From the NCBI RefSeq assembly GCF_025149915.1, contig NZ_CP102278.1, positions 62,001 to 126,000 on the forward strand: DNA of 64,000 bases, written 5' to 3'. The translations under genes were made by a program, and so were the position numbers. The DNA is from Coprococcus eutactus. GTDB lineage: Bacteria; Bacillota; Clostridia; Lachnospirales; Lachnospiraceae. The notes beneath the pieces were generated by a model. That model worked only from the letters and a program-made list of their open reading frames with translations, ran no database searches and was not told the origin of the DNA. Positions 53,709-63,483 of this stretch are shown one piece after another. How positions within the stretch are numbered: position 1 is the first letter of the stretch; each line of letters begins with the position of its first letter.

Positions 53709-54497
53709 TTACTCTAAATGACAGATTGGCAGTGCGATCTGTGTGATATAAGCATCTTTATTTGCTCCGTGGGTTGGAGGACCCTCCATAAACGAATTGC
53801 GAAAATAACCACAGGTAGCAAGATTGTTTTCTTTTGCATAGTCCAATAGTTTCTTCTGGACGGTGTCGAAATTTTCATATGGACCACGATAGTATATACA
53901 GATAGCTGCAGTCTGTGGAAGTTTTTTTATGTGTTCGTCATTGGTGTCAGGATCTGCAGCGATAGGTATGATATATCTTCCTGCTGATGTTGATTCGATA
54001 AAAACCTCTGTACACATTTTGCCTGCGGTGTCCAGCTGATATTTTTTTGTTGCCTCGATAAAGGTCTTGCGCAGATCTTCAGTTTTTTTGGTCAGATCAG
54101 AGTCTTTGAACTCCTGACAAAATGCAGTGAATGAGGGAAGAGTGATAAAACGGATATCCGGTTCTGATGTCTGGGACTGACGCAGCTGAAGCTGGGCTAT
54201 GCACAGATCCAGCTGAGAGCGGAGCGCGGTCATACGTTCAATTACATCCTCAAGTTTTTCGGTGTTATTGAAATATTTGTTAATCTCAGACAGTGATAAT
54301 CCAAGTCCCTGAAGAACTTTTATGATTCGTATATGTACGATGTTATCGGCAGAGTAGTAGCGGAAACCACTGCTCTCATTTTTGTATGCGGGTGTCAGAA
54401 GCCCCAGGTCTTCGTAGTTTAACAGCATCCTTCTTGTCACTCCAAGCATTTTAGTGACTTCGCCAATTTGATATAGATTTTTATTTGCGTGATTCAT
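53709..54497 (-). CDS. MerR-family regulator with GyrI/BmrR-like effector domain
   Basis: 262 residues. N-terminal MerR winged helix (YQIGEVTKMLGVTRRMLLNY, GFRYYSADNIVHIRIIKVLQ), a coiled coil (about 75-115), and a C-terminal effector-binding domain (120-262: TAAICIYYRGPYENFDTVQK, LLDYAKENN) like multidrug-sensing BmrR. It binds a hydrophobic or cationic ligand and twists promoters with over-long spacers. Such a promoter (19-bp spacer) lies in the divergent intergenic region at 54567-54597. Confidence 0.9.
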   Translation of the reverse strand: MNHANKNLYQIGEVTKMLGVTRRMLLNYEDLGLLTPAYKNESSGFRYYSADNIVHIRIIKVLQGLGLSLSEINKYFNNTEKLEDVIERMTALRSQLDLCIAQLQLRQSQTSEPDIRFITLPSFTAFCQEFKDSDLTKKTEDLRKTFIEATKKYQLDTAGKMCTEVFIESTSAGRYIIPIAADPDTNDEHIKKLPQTAAICIYYRGPYENFDTVQKKLLDYAKENNLATCGYFRNSFMEGPPTHGANKDAYITQIALPICHLE

Positions 54498-54566
54498 ATG
54501 ATTCCCCTTCCCTTAAAAATAGACAAAAAAAATTGTGAATATTGCATAAATATCGCAAAAATATTG

Positions 54567-54597
54567 TTGACTTGAACATTGATGTACGAATTATAAT
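54567..54597 (+). promoter_or_regulatory. MerR-type promoter of the surface-protein gene
   Basis: TTGACT (54567-54572), 19-bp spacer, TATAAT (54592-54597). The spacer carries the imperfect dyad TTGAACAT-TG-ATGTACGAA. MerR activators act on 19-20 bp spacers. Confidence 0.7.
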
Positions 54598-54647
54598 TAT
54601 CATAAATTGTTAAATGGAAAGAGTCAAGAATTAACAGGAGGTAGTGG

Positions 54648-54695
54648 TTGCAGAGAGAAAACGGTAATGGACACACGAAAAAGAGGTTTTATTGA
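54648..54695 (+). CDS. Possible 15-codon leader ORF before the surface-protein gene
   Basis: AGGAGG (54636-54641) lies 6 nt before TTG 54648, opening a 15-codon frame (MQRENGNGHTKKRFY if started at TTG) that ends at TGA 54693-54695. The stop overlaps TTG 54692, an alternative start of the next gene. May be chance; it would couple translation. Confidence 0.3.
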   Translation: MQRENGNGHTKKRFY

Positions 54696-54712
54696 GAAAG
54701 AGAGGGAAGTGT

Positions 54713-57700
54713 ATGAAAGAAAGAATTCTATGTAGAAAAGTTATGGCATGGCTCATGACAGCTTTCATGGTCATAACGTGTTTGATTTCGATAGGTGGTA
54801 AGAATACTGCCTACGCAGCGGCTATGGAGAATATCAAGGTAACAGACGTGGATATTAGCACAGATGGACACCTGAGAGGTCTCAAGTGGGGTTGGACGAC
54901 CACCGGTTATGCCAGTGCGAGCTGTAAGCTTGGCATTCAGTCTGAGAAGTTCTCGACTGGCGATCTCACAAACTTTGGTGATTATCTGAACAGCCATAGG
55001 TACAGTGGATGGGCGAGTGCCGAGTCACCTGAAGGCTGCGGATTTAAAGGCTGGATAACAGAGAACTCGTTCTCAAGGAGTTCGGGTACATATGACAGAA
55101 CGGATATCATTTCCGGAGAGGGAATAGATATGGGTACCACCGGTGTGTATTATCTATATACATGGACATATTACAATGGTTATGTATTCCCTGATATTTA
55201 CATAGGAAGTATTGATCTGAATGCGGGCAAGATCGTGGACGCCAGCGGTAATGAAATAACATTCCAGATCGGTGGCTTTTCAGGCGGAGGCAATACAGAT
55301 CCTTCGGAGGAAGAAGTTGTATTCATGAACAATGGATATCCATATGGCAAGAATATGACAAAGAGTTCGATCACTCTCGTTATGGACGTGACAGGGGAGG
55401 CTGCAACATATCAGTGGCAGAGCGCAACCAATAAGCGTGGACCATTTACAGATATTGAAGGTGCAAATGGGAGTACATATACGTTCACCCCGACTCATGG
55501 ATACTGGTACAGGTGCGTGGTGGATGGCACAGCCAGCAGAGCGGTAAAGACAGTTTTTCCTTCCAGCGACAATGGAATTCAGTGGACAAAGGCGAATGAA
55601 TGTTGGTATATAAGCAATGGCGTTATGGCTTATATGGCCAATGGTAATGGGTTTGATATTGTTGGCTTGTATACCAAGGACGGAAAGAACTATATGCTTG
55701 GAACAAGCTATACGAAAACTTGGGCGATGTATAGCAGAAGCGATGCTGAACCTTCGAGTGAAACCGTATCATCATCATCACCATCAGTGGCAGATTTCAC
55801 AGCTTTAAGATTGTCATTTGATCCGATGAATACACATGACCTGATCTTCGATGCGGAACTAAAGGAGGGGCAACACTCATTCGCTATAGGAGCTGACGCG
55901 AATATTGGAAATGAAATCACAAGCTCTGATAGTGCAGATAAAGCGGTGCTTGCTGCCACTGTCAAGAATGGAGAATTACAGCAGATGGCGATGATGGGAG
56001 TCGCTAAATCGGCGGACGCGACAGATGAGACTCCGTCATTTGTACTTGCACCGATAACACAGGCAAGTTGTTACTGGATCGGCAATTACAGAGAAAGAAA
56101 GATTTTTGCATACAATACTGTCTCGTCAACCTACATAAAGGAAACTGCTGAAATAAATGGCCAGAGTGTTGCCTCCCTGGTTGAAGGAACAGATTCGGGA
56201 TTGACAATGTCATGGACAAATGTTGAAGATGGCGGACATATAGGTTTCAAATTCAGCGTTGGAGCAGTAGCAGATGTAGGCGCTGTTACAGGACAGGTTA
56301 ATTATATAACAGAAAAGCTGACAGAGCTTGATGGCGATACATCATATATCATCACTGTTGATGGCGAGTCATATGACATTGTGAGTGATATGTATGGTGA
56401 TATAGCTCTTGAGGGAACAGATGATAACGACGTATCATATAGTTTGTTTGGTAAAAATATAAGTATCAGCAAGAAAGACAGTCAGGATACACCTGCTGAT
56501 ATAACTGTTGCAGCAAGACCGGAGGCACCATCTGCACCGAAGACTCTTGCAGACATACAGAATCCAACACCAGCCGATATGGAAAGTGCTGCAGACGGCG
56601 AAGGCGTTGAGATAGTAAGCGTGACTGGCGATTCTGTGACTGTAAGCCCGCTTGGCGGACAGCAGTATCAGTATTCGACGGATGGAGCGACCTGGACAGT
56701 TCTCGATGATCTGAATGTGTCAGATAATTATGTTATCTCAGGACTTGAAGAGAATCAGAGGGTATATGTTCGCACAAGATACGTGGCTAATACGACAAAA
56801 CCAGCTTCATTGTGGTCAGATGCCAAGGTAGTCTCACGTGACCTGATCGCCGGAGTAACTGCGGAAGATACAACCTGCACTTATGATGGATTGATACATA
56901 GCCCATCTGTTACAATTGCAGATGACCTGGATGGAGCTTCTATCAGTTATTCATTGGCAGCAGATGAGCCGTACACACAGACGGTTCCAGAACTTAAAAA
57001 TGCCGGAACATATAAGGTGTATTACCTTGTTACAGCAGATGAGTGTTCACCAGTATTTGGCGATGTGACTGTGACTATCGAAAAGAAAACGATCACAGCG
57101 GATAAGGTAATTGTTGATGAAAATGCATATATACAGGGAATCCAGTTCTCAGGATTGCTGGATGGAGATGAACTTGTATATGACGAGGATTATACTGTAG
57201 TACTGTGGGACGTTACACCTGGAATAGAGACGGTTGTAACTACATACAGATTTGGGCTTGCAACTACGGGTAATGCAGCCAATTACATACTTCAGAACAA
57301 GTCATGGGATATGGTTCATCATCATGACTGGACGCATGAGGTAAAAGAAGGAAGCAGTAACAAGATAATTGCATACTGCAATGAAACTGAGAATCCGGCA
57401 CACTGCGCATATCAGGGCAGAAACGAGGCGGTCAGCTGTACTGTGACAGCAGAAAGCAGAGCGTATGACGGCACAGAATATGCAGGTGCAGTTGTTAATA
57501 ACTGGATAACAGAGAAGACCGGAGAGGCTGCTGTTACATATTATGAGGGAACAGGTGATACCGATTATCCGGAAAATGAGAATGCGCCGGTAAATGCAGG
57601 TACTTATAAGTTTGTTGTGAAGATAGCTGATGTTACGGCTTATGCAGAATTTGAAATACAGAGACTTGATCAGAATGTTGAATTTGATGTAATCGATTAC

Positions 57701-59530
57701 ACATTTGGCGACAGTGTAGAGGCTCCAGAGGTTACAGGAGCACAAGAGGATCCTGTTATAGAGTATTACTACACAACAGAGAACAGCAACACGGATGGAA
57801 CATTGTGGGAGAACTCCAGATCGGCAGATCCGGGCACATATTATATGTATGCCAAGGTTTGTGCTACAACCAATTACAATGAGTATGTAACACAGCCGGT
57901 TCAGTTCACAGTTGCAAAGAGAGAAGCTCCGACAGACATAACAGCGGCTGATATTGTGAAGACATATGACGGCAAGGCTTATGGAATAACTGTTACAGGT
58001 GATATTCCAGAGGATGCGGTTGTGACGTATGGAACTTCTGAGGATGCCTGCGATAATACTGTAAGTCCGAAGTACAGCCAGGCTTCAGATGAACCATACA
58101 CTGTATATTATAAGGTTGCAGCAAGGGGATATGACACGATATCCGGACATGCAGCTATCACCATCAGCAGAAGATCACTTGCTGTATCGGGAATCAAAGC
58201 TACATCAAAGGCTTACGATGGACAGACAGAAGCAAAGCTTGACTATTCAGGCGTTGTTCTGAATGGTAAGGTCAGCGCAGATGTGATTGCAGTTACAGCC
58301 ACAGGAACATTTGACAGTGCAGATGTGGGAACAGGCAAAACTGTAAGCATCACAGATATAAAGATCAGTGGCAAGGCGGCTTCAAACTATGTACTTACAG
58401 AAGATGCCCAGCAGCAGACAGCAAAGGCTGACATCACTCCTGCGGGAACAACTCTTACTGTAGGAAAGGTTGGAGCTAAGACATATGGAGGAGCAAAGTT
58501 TGCCCTCAATGTGAAGTGCAGTAGAAATGACAAGAAAACATTTACAAGCAGCAATACAAAGGTTGTCAAGGTGGATGGCACAGGCAAGGTGACTATAGTT
58601 GGTGCAGGCAAGGCGGTTGTGACAGTATCCGTTGCGGCAAATCAGAACTATAAGGCAGCTGCAGCAAAGGTTGCGATCACGGTAAATCCAAAAGCCATCA
58701 GAGTAACTGCAAATGACGCATCTAAGTATGAAGGCAAGAAGGATCCGAAGTTTACATTTACAGCGGAGGGACTTGTTGGCAAGGACAAGCTTACAGGAAT
58801 TGTTCTCAAGAGAGCTGCCGGTGAGAAGTCCGGAACATACACGATCACAGTGAGCCAGAAGAAGGGTGCAAATCCAAACTACAAGATAACATTTGCCATT
58901 GGACGTCTGGTTATAAAGAAGGCGCCTAGCGTGGAGCCAAGTGGATCAGTACTCTTTAAGAAGAGTCTTCCATTCTTTGTTATGAAGGCGAAGGGAAATG
59001 CGACAGGAACAAGGATCAACCTGTCATGGGAGAAGTTCAGAGGAGCTACAGGTTATGATGTATACTGGTCGTATTGTACAGGAAAGGATGAATACAACAA
59101 GCTTGCAAATGATGCGAAGAATCTTAAGTACGCTGACAATAACCTCAACAACAGACGTGAGTACAAGTACTTCACAGTCGCATACAAGATAGTAAAGGGC
59201 AAGAAGGTATATCTAGGAAAGACGAATGTTGTCCATGTTGCCATGGTAAATGCGGCAAAGACCAATGCGGTTTCGATAACTGTCAACAAGAAAGCGGTTG
59301 CACTTGCAAAGGGCAAGACTTTCAAGATCGTCAAGAAAGTAAAGCTTGAAGATCCTAAGAAGAAGCAGTTAAATCATCTTCTTAAGAATGAGCTCTACAG
59401 AACATCAAACAGTAAGGTGGCTACTGTCTCAACGGCAGGTGTTATCAAGGGTGTTGGCAAGGGAACATGTTATGTATACGCATTTGCGGATAATGGTGTA
59501 TATGCCAAGATAAAGGTTACTGTGAAGTAA
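54713..59530 (+). CDS. Large secreted Ig-like/MBG-domain surface protein
   Basis: 1605 residues from ATG 54713 (GAGGGAAG upstream; TTG 54692 is possible). Signal peptide about 1-37 (AWLMTAFMVITCLISIG, cut after AYA). A unique N-terminal half (to about 620) is rich in Trp/Tyr/Gly. A fibronectin-like segment follows (TVSPLGGQQYQYSTDGATW), then repeated MBG/YDG-type modules from about 720 to 1270 (TCTYDGLIHSPSV, TAESRAYDGTEYAGA, KTYDGKAYGITV, SKAYDGQTEAKLDYSG). BIG2/MBG modules with Lys-rich strands come next (TYGGAKFALNVKC, NTKVVKVDGTGKVTI, KYEGKKDPKFTF), an FN3 domain (INLSWEKFRGATGYDVYW) and a C-terminal BIG2 domain (NSKVATVSTAGVIKGVGKG). No LPxTG or membrane end. Likely an adhesin; regulated by the divergent MerR. 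Confidence 0.85.
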   Translation: MKERILCRKVMAWLMTAFMVITCLISIGGKNTAYAAAMENIKVTDVDISTDGHLRGLKWGWTTTGYASASCKLGIQSEKFSTGDLTNFGDYLNSHRYSGWASAESPEGCGFKGWITENSFSRSSGTYDRTDIISGEGIDMGTTGVYYLYTWTYYNGYVFPDIYIGSIDLNAGKIVDASGNEITFQIGGFSGGGNTDPSEEEVVFMNNGYPYGKNMTKSSITLVMDVTGEAATYQWQSATNKRGPFTDIEGANGSTYTFTPTHGYWYRCVVDGTASRAVKTVFPSSDNGIQWTKANECWYISNGVMAYMANGNGFDIVGLYTKDGKNYMLGTSYTKTWAMYSRSDAEPSSETVSSSSPSVADFTALRLSFDPMNTHDLIFDAELKEGQHSFAIGADANIGNEITSSDSADKAVLAATVKNGELQQMAMMGVAKSADATDETPSFVLAPITQASCYWIGNYRERKIFAYNTVSSTYIKETAEINGQSVASLVEGTDSGLTMSWTNVEDGGHIGFKFSVGAVADVGAVTGQVNYITEKLTELDGDTSYIITVDGESYDIVSDMYGDIALEGTDDNDVSYSLFGKNISISKKDSQDTPADITVAARPEAPSAPKTLADIQNPTPADMESAADGEGVEIVSVTGDSVTVSPLGGQQYQYSTDGATWTVLDDLNVSDNYVISGLEENQRVYVRTRYVANTTKPASLWSDAKVVSRDLIAGVTAEDTTCTYDGLIHSPSVTIADDLDGASISYSLAADEPYTQTVPELKNAGTYKVYYLVTADECSPVFGDVTVTIEKKTITADKVIVDENAYIQGIQFSGLLDGDELVYDEDYTVVLWDVTPGIETVVTTYRFGLATTGNAANYILQNKSWDMVHHHDWTHEVKEGSSNKIIAYCNETENPAHCAYQGRNEAVSCTVTAESRAYDGTEYAGAVVNNWITEKTGEAAVTYYEGTGDTDYPENENAPVNAGTYKFVVKIADVTAYAEFEIQRLDQNVEFDVIDYTFGDSVEAPEVTGAQEDPVIEYYYTTENSNTDGTLWENSRSADPGTYYMYAKVCATTNYNEYVTQPVQFTVAKREAPTDITAADIVKTYDGKAYGITVTGDIPEDAVVTYGTSEDACDNTVSPKYSQASDEPYTVYYKVAARGYDTISGHAAITISRRSLAVSGIKATSKAYDGQTEAKLDYSGVVLNGKVSADVIAVTATGTFDSADVGTGKTVSITDIKISGKAASNYVLTEDAQQQTAKADITPAGTTLTVGKVGAKTYGGAKFALNVKCSRNDKKTFTSSNTKVVKVDGTGKVTIVGAGKAVVTVSVAANQNYKAAAAKVAITVNPKAIRVTANDASKYEGKKDPKFTFTAEGLVGKDKLTGIVLKRAAGEKSGTYTITVSQKKGANPNYKITFAIGRLVIKKAPSVEPSGSVLFKKSLPFFVMKAKGNATGTRINLSWEKFRGATGYDVYWSYCTGKDEYNKLANDAKNLKYADNNLNNRREYKYFTVAYKIVKGKKVYLGKTNVVHVAMVNAAKTNAVSITVNKKAVALAKGKTFKIVKKVKLEDPKKKQLNHLLKNELYRTSNSKVATVSTAGVIKGVGKGTCYVYAFADNGVYAKIKVTVK

Positions 59531-59553
59531 AAGTAAGAGGATAAAATGTGAAG

Positions 59554-59592
59554 ATCTCCACCGGACTGGTCAACGGTCCGGCGGAGATTTTT
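59554..59592 (+). terminator. Terminator after the surface-protein gene
   Basis: ATCTCCACCGGAC (59554-59566) with GTCCGGCGGAGAT (59576-59588), one mismatch, followed by TTTTTTAG. Confidence 0.9.
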
Positions 59593-59675
59593 TAGATTAT
59601 GGTTGATTATGGTATACCTATTTGCTAAAATTGAGACAATGTGAAAAATTTAATACAAGTAAGGAGAGAAAACAA

Positions 59676-61031
59676 ATGGCACAGACAGTGAGTTTCGATT
59701 TTAAGAATGCAAAAGCCATGGCTACAGACGCTGATATAGCAGCAATAAAAGATCAGGTTGTAGCTGCAAAGGCAACACTTGTAAACAAGACCGGTGAGGG
59801 AAATGATTTCCTCGGATGGATCGATCTTCCAGTTGATTATGACAAGGAAGAGTTTGCCAGAATCAAGAAGGCAGCAGCCAAGATCCAGGCAGATTCAGAC
59901 GTACTTGTTGTTATCGGTATCGGTGGTTCTTACCTGGGTGCAAGAGCAGCCATCGAAGCTTTAAGACACAGCTTTTATAATTCGGTTGACAAGTCTATCC
60001 GCAAGACACCTGAGATTTATTATGCAGGAAGCAATATCAGCAGTACATACATGGCTCATCTGCTTCAGGTAATAGGCGATAGAGATTTCTCTATCAATAT
60101 CATCTCCAAGTCTGGTACAACAACAGAGCCAGGTATCGCATCAAGAATCTTCAAGAAGAAGCTTGTTGAGAAGTATGGCAAGGAGGGCGCAGCAAAGAGA
60201 ATTTACGCCACAACAGACAAGGCAAAGGGAGCTTTAAAGACACTTGCAACAGAGGAAGGCTATGAGACATTTGTAGTTCCTGATGATGTAGGAGGACGTT
60301 TCTCAGTTCTCACAGCAGTTGGTCTTCTGCCAATAGCAGTAAGCGGTGCTGATATAGATAAACTTATGGAAGGTGCAGCTTCAGCAAGAAAGGATTGTCT
60401 TGCACAGGATTTCGACGATTCAGATGCAATGAAGTATGCAGCAGTAAGAAATGTATTGTACAATAAGGGTAAGTCTATCGAGATACTTGCAAACTTCGAG
60501 CCAGCACTCCACTATGTATCAGAGTGGTGGAAGCAGCTCTACGGCGAGAGCGAGGGCAAGGATGGCAAGGGACTTTTCCCAACAGCTACAGACTTTACAA
60601 CAGATCTTCACTCACTTGGACAGTTCATCCAGCAGGGTTCACAGAACCATTTCGAGACAGTTATCAATGTTGTAAATCCAACGTGTGAGATCGTTATGGA
60701 GGCTGAGGACTCAGATCTTGACGGACTTAATTATCTCGCAGGCAAGACAGTTGATTTCGCAAACAAGAGTGCTATGAACGGAACTATCCTTGCACATGCA
60801 GATGGCGGGATACCTATCATCCAGATCAACATCGACAAGATCGACGAGTTTACTCTCGGTGAGCTCTTCTACACATTTGAGTTTGCATGTGGTGTGAGTG
60901 GATATACTCTCGGTGTAAATCCTTTCAACCAGCCAGGTGTTGAGAGCTACAAGAAGAATATGTTTGCTCTTCTCGGCAAGCCGGGTAACGAGGAGCTTGG
61001 CAAGGAGCTTCTTGCAAGAATCAACGGCTAA
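59676..61031 (+). CDS. pgi: Glucose-6-phosphate isomerase
   Basis: 451 residues, the short Firmicutes type. Interconverts glucose 6-phosphate and fructose 6-phosphate. [38 protein letters not shown] (phosphate site), [38 protein letters not shown] with [11 protein letters not shown], and the C-terminal active-site Lys in [17 protein letters not shown] 59676 follows AAGGAGAG. It feeds glucose units released through glycogen, cellobiose and maltodextrin pathways of this window into glycolysis. Codon bias indicates high expression. Confidence 0.97.
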   Translation: MAQTVSFDFKNAKAMATDADIAAIKDQVVAAKATLVNKTGEGNDFLGWIDLPVDYDKEEFARIKKAAAKIQADSDVLVVIGIGGSYLGARAAIEALRHSFYNSVDKSIRKTPEIYYAGSNISSTYMAHLLQVIGDRDFSINIISKSGTTTEPGIASRIFKKKLVEKYGKEGAAKRIYATTDKAKGALKTLATEEGYETFVVPDDVGGRFSVLTAVGLLPIAVSGADIDKLMEGAASARKDCLAQDFDDSDAMKYAAVRNVLYNKGKSIEILANFEPALHYVSEWWKQLYGESEGKDGKGLFPTATDFTTDLHSLGQFIQQGSQNHFETVINVVNPTCEIVMEAEDSDLDGLNYLAGKTVDFANKSAMNGTILAHADGGIPIIQINIDKIDEFTLGELFYTFEFACGVSGYTLGVNPFNQPGVESYKKNMFALLGKPGNEELGKELLARING

Positions 61032-61060
61032 TCCGATCTAATAAAAATACAAACAATACG

Positions 61061-61122
61061 GGCGTATATGTAATTCCTGATTTCAACATCAAATCCGGAA
61101 TTGCATATACGCCTTTTGTTTT
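61061..61122 (+). terminator. Terminator after pgi
   Basis: GGCGTATATG plus TAATTCC (61061-61077) pairs with GGAATTG plus CATATACGCC (61097-61113), followed by TTTTGTTTT. Confidence 0.9.
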
Positions 61123-61135
61123 GCCAGATGATGCC

Positions 61136-61170
61136 GTGGGGACGGAGGTGCCTGTCCCCTCCGTCCCCAC
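61136..61170. repeat. Dispersed GTCCC-rich palindromic element, copy 2
   Basis: GTGGGGACGGA (61136-61146) and TCCGTCCCCAC (61160-61170) form perfect 11-bp arms around GGTGCCTGTCCCC. It is related to copy 1 at 18.75 kb in inverted orientation. The following 160 nt up to gdpP hold no gene. Confidence 0.75.
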
Positions 61171-61333
61171 GTTGTTGATGTATATTTCTTGTAATCGGTT
61201 TTGTACAATGTTATACTTATGAAGTGTGTAGGCTTCTGCAAATTGCGCAGCGGTTTATACTAGAAATGCTATACACGCATGACAGGAATAGCGATACTTA
61301 TTATGGAGACGGAAGGATTAAGGAATAGAACCG

Positions 61334-63481
61334 ATGAGTGAAAAGAGAGATATAAATGGAGTGTATAACCGGTATAGACAGGTGCCTGTGTATCTTATAG
61401 GACTTTTCTGTCTGATGACGGTTCTTATGTATTTTGTTGGTATAGGTGCAGGTGTGATTGCAACGATATTCACACTGACATATGGAACGATAGTCGTATT
61501 CGTTTTTCTTAGGATGAATCTGCTTGAACGGGATAGATACGTGGAATTTGCCATGGAACATGGCAAGATGCAGAAGGAACTTATCAAGGAATTTCCTGTT
61601 CCATATGCCTTGCTTGATGAATCAGGCAAGGTGGTGTGGGTGAATGATAAGTTTTCAGCGATCACGGAGAGCAGCAAGAGAAAACTTATGAAACTCAATA
61701 TCGTTCAGGTATTTGAGGAGGTAAATGAGGAGAATCTGCCGTATGAGGAGGATGTGACAGAGGGAGAGATCGCATTTAATGGCAGAGAATACAGATACGA
61801 GATAAAGAGGGTTCAGGTCAACAAATATGAGCCGATCAGCGAGGAGCATGATGAACAGATGGCTGGTGACGGCGATGATGTGAATGCACAGGGCGCGTCG
61901 GAACATATGGATGAAAAAGAGACAGCACATGCCGGAAACGAAAAAAAGCATGGCAAGACGGACACATTCCTTGCGTTCTATATGTTTGATGTGACGATGG
62001 TAAATCAGCTAGCTCAAGAGAATCACGACCAGAAGCTGGTTGCCGGTCTCATATATATAGACAATTATGATGAGATATTTGAGTCCCTTGAGGAGGTAAG
62101 GCATTCACTCCTTGTGGCACTTGTGGACAGAAAGATCAACAAATACATGGCAAATGTGGATGCCATAGTCAAAAGTCTTGAGAAGGACAAATACATGTTC
62201 GTGATGCCTCAGAAGTATCTCGACCAGCTCAAGGAGAACAAATTTGCTCTGTTAGATGAGGTTAAGGCCATAAATATCGGTAACGATCTGCCATTGACAC
62301 TCAGTATAAGCCTTGGAACAGATTACAAGAGCTTTATAGAGAATTTTGAGGCCGCAAGATCCGCCATGGAGCTTGCGCTTGGACGAGGCGGAGATCAGGC
62401 TGTTGTCAAGTCCGCAGATAGGATAACGTACTTCGGAGGTAAGAGTCAGGGAACAGAGAAGTCGACAAGAGTAAAGGCGAGAGTTAAAACTCTTGCATTT
62501 AAGGAATTGCTTGAGACCAAGGAACAGGTTATAATAATGGCTCACAAGAATCCAGACATGGATGCATTTGGCTCGGGAATAGGAATATACAAGATGGTGG
62601 CAGCTATGGGCAAGAAGGCCCATATAGTTGTAAATGAGGTGTCATCGGCGATCAGTCCTATATATGGAAGCTTCGCATCGAGCAATGTGTATCCGGAGGA
62701 TATGATCATTAACAACGATCAGGCCCTGAGCATTGTTGATGATGACACAGTTGTGGTCGTAACAGATGTTAACAATCCGGCTCTTACAGAGTGTGAGGAG
62801 CTGCTGGCATATGCTAAGAGCATAGTCGTATTTGACCACCACAGACAGACGAAGAATGTCATAGCGAATGCAACGCTCTCGTATATTGAGCCTTTTGCCT
62901 CATCCGCCTGTGAGATGATAGCTGAGATGCTTCAGTATATGGATGAGAAGATTAAGCTCAGACCTACAGAGGCTGATGCTATGTATGCAGGTATCCTCAT
63001 AGATACGGACAATTTCCTGTCCAAGACGGGAGTCAGAACATTTGAGGCTGCGGCGTTCTTGAAGAGAAGCGGTGCGGATGTCATGCGAGTGAGAAAGATG
63101 TTTAGAACGGATATCGAGTCGTACCGACAGAAGGCAGAGGGCGTGAGTCACGCAGAGATGGTTCTGGATGCGTTTGCCATATCCATAATCACCCCAGAGA
63201 AAGGTCCGGAGTCGCCTCTCGTTCTGACAGCGAAGATCGCAAATGAGATGCTCAACATAGCGGGAGTCAGGGCTTCATTTGTCATAGCTCAGGTTGGGGA
63301 TGATGTCAAGATAAGTGCAAGAGCGATAGATGATGTGAATGTACAGATAATCATGGAGAGAATGGGCGGCGGAGGACATGCCAACATAGCGGCAGCCCAG
63401 TTTGAAAATGCGAAAGCAGAAGATATCAAGGTAAAGCTTGTTGATCTGTTAAATGAGATGTATAAGGAAGGAGATATATAG
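61334..63481 (+). CDS. gdpP: Cyclic-di-AMP phosphodiesterase GdpP
   Basis: 715 residues. Two membrane helices (about 17-60), a PAS domain (about 80-170, VPYALLDESGKVVWVNDKF), a degenerate GGDEF domain (about 215-370), and a DHH-DHHA1 phosphodiesterase (about 395-710) with IMAHKNPDMDAFGSGIG, VVTDVNNP, VVFDHHRQTKN (DHH), ILIDTDNF and RMGGGGHANIAA. It splits c-di-AMP to pApA at the membrane, affecting wall, potassium and osmotic balance. A hydrophilic insertion of about 35 residues (175-210) separates PAS from GGDEF. rplI begins 2 nt after its stop, the standard gdpP-rplI-dnaB order of Firmicutes. Confidence 0.96.
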   Translation: MSEKRDINGVYNRYRQVPVYLIGLFCLMTVLMYFVGIGAGVIATIFTLTYGTIVVFVFLRMNLLERDRYVEFAMEHGKMQKELIKEFPVPYALLDESGKVVWVNDKFSAITESSKRKLMKLNIVQVFEEVNEENLPYEEDVTEGEIAFNGREYRYEIKRVQVNKYEPISEEHDEQMAGDGDDVNAQGASEHMDEKETAHAGNEKKHGKTDTFLAFYMFDVTMVNQLAQENHDQKLVAGLIYIDNYDEIFESLEEVRHSLLVALVDRKINKYMANVDAIVKSLEKDKYMFVMPQKYLDQLKENKFALLDEVKAINIGNDLPLTLSISLGTDYKSFIENFEAARSAMELALGRGGDQAVVKSADRITYFGGKSQGTEKSTRVKARVKTLAFKELLETKEQVIIMAHKNPDMDAFGSGIGIYKMVAAMGKKAHIVVNEVSSAISPIYGSFASSNVYPEDMIINNDQALSIVDDDTVVVVTDVNNPALTECEELLAYAKSIVVFDHHRQTKNVIANATLSYIEPFASSACEMIAEMLQYMDEKIKLRPTEADAMYAGILIDTDNFLSKTGVRTFEAAAFLKRSGADVMRVRKMFRTDIESYRQKAEGVSHAEMVLDAFAISIITPEKGPESPLVLTAKIANEMLNIAGVRASFVIAQVGDDVKISARAIDDVNVQIIMERMGGGGHANIAAAQFENAKAEDIKVKLVDLLNEMYKEGDI

Positions 63482-63483
63482 AT

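Noticed and set aside
22484-59530. Sortase LPxTG anchoring of the two large surface proteins
   Set aside because: Neither C-terminus has an LPxTG-like motif; the 22.5-kb protein ends in a membrane helix and basic tail, and the 54.7-kb protein ends in a BIG2-like domain.
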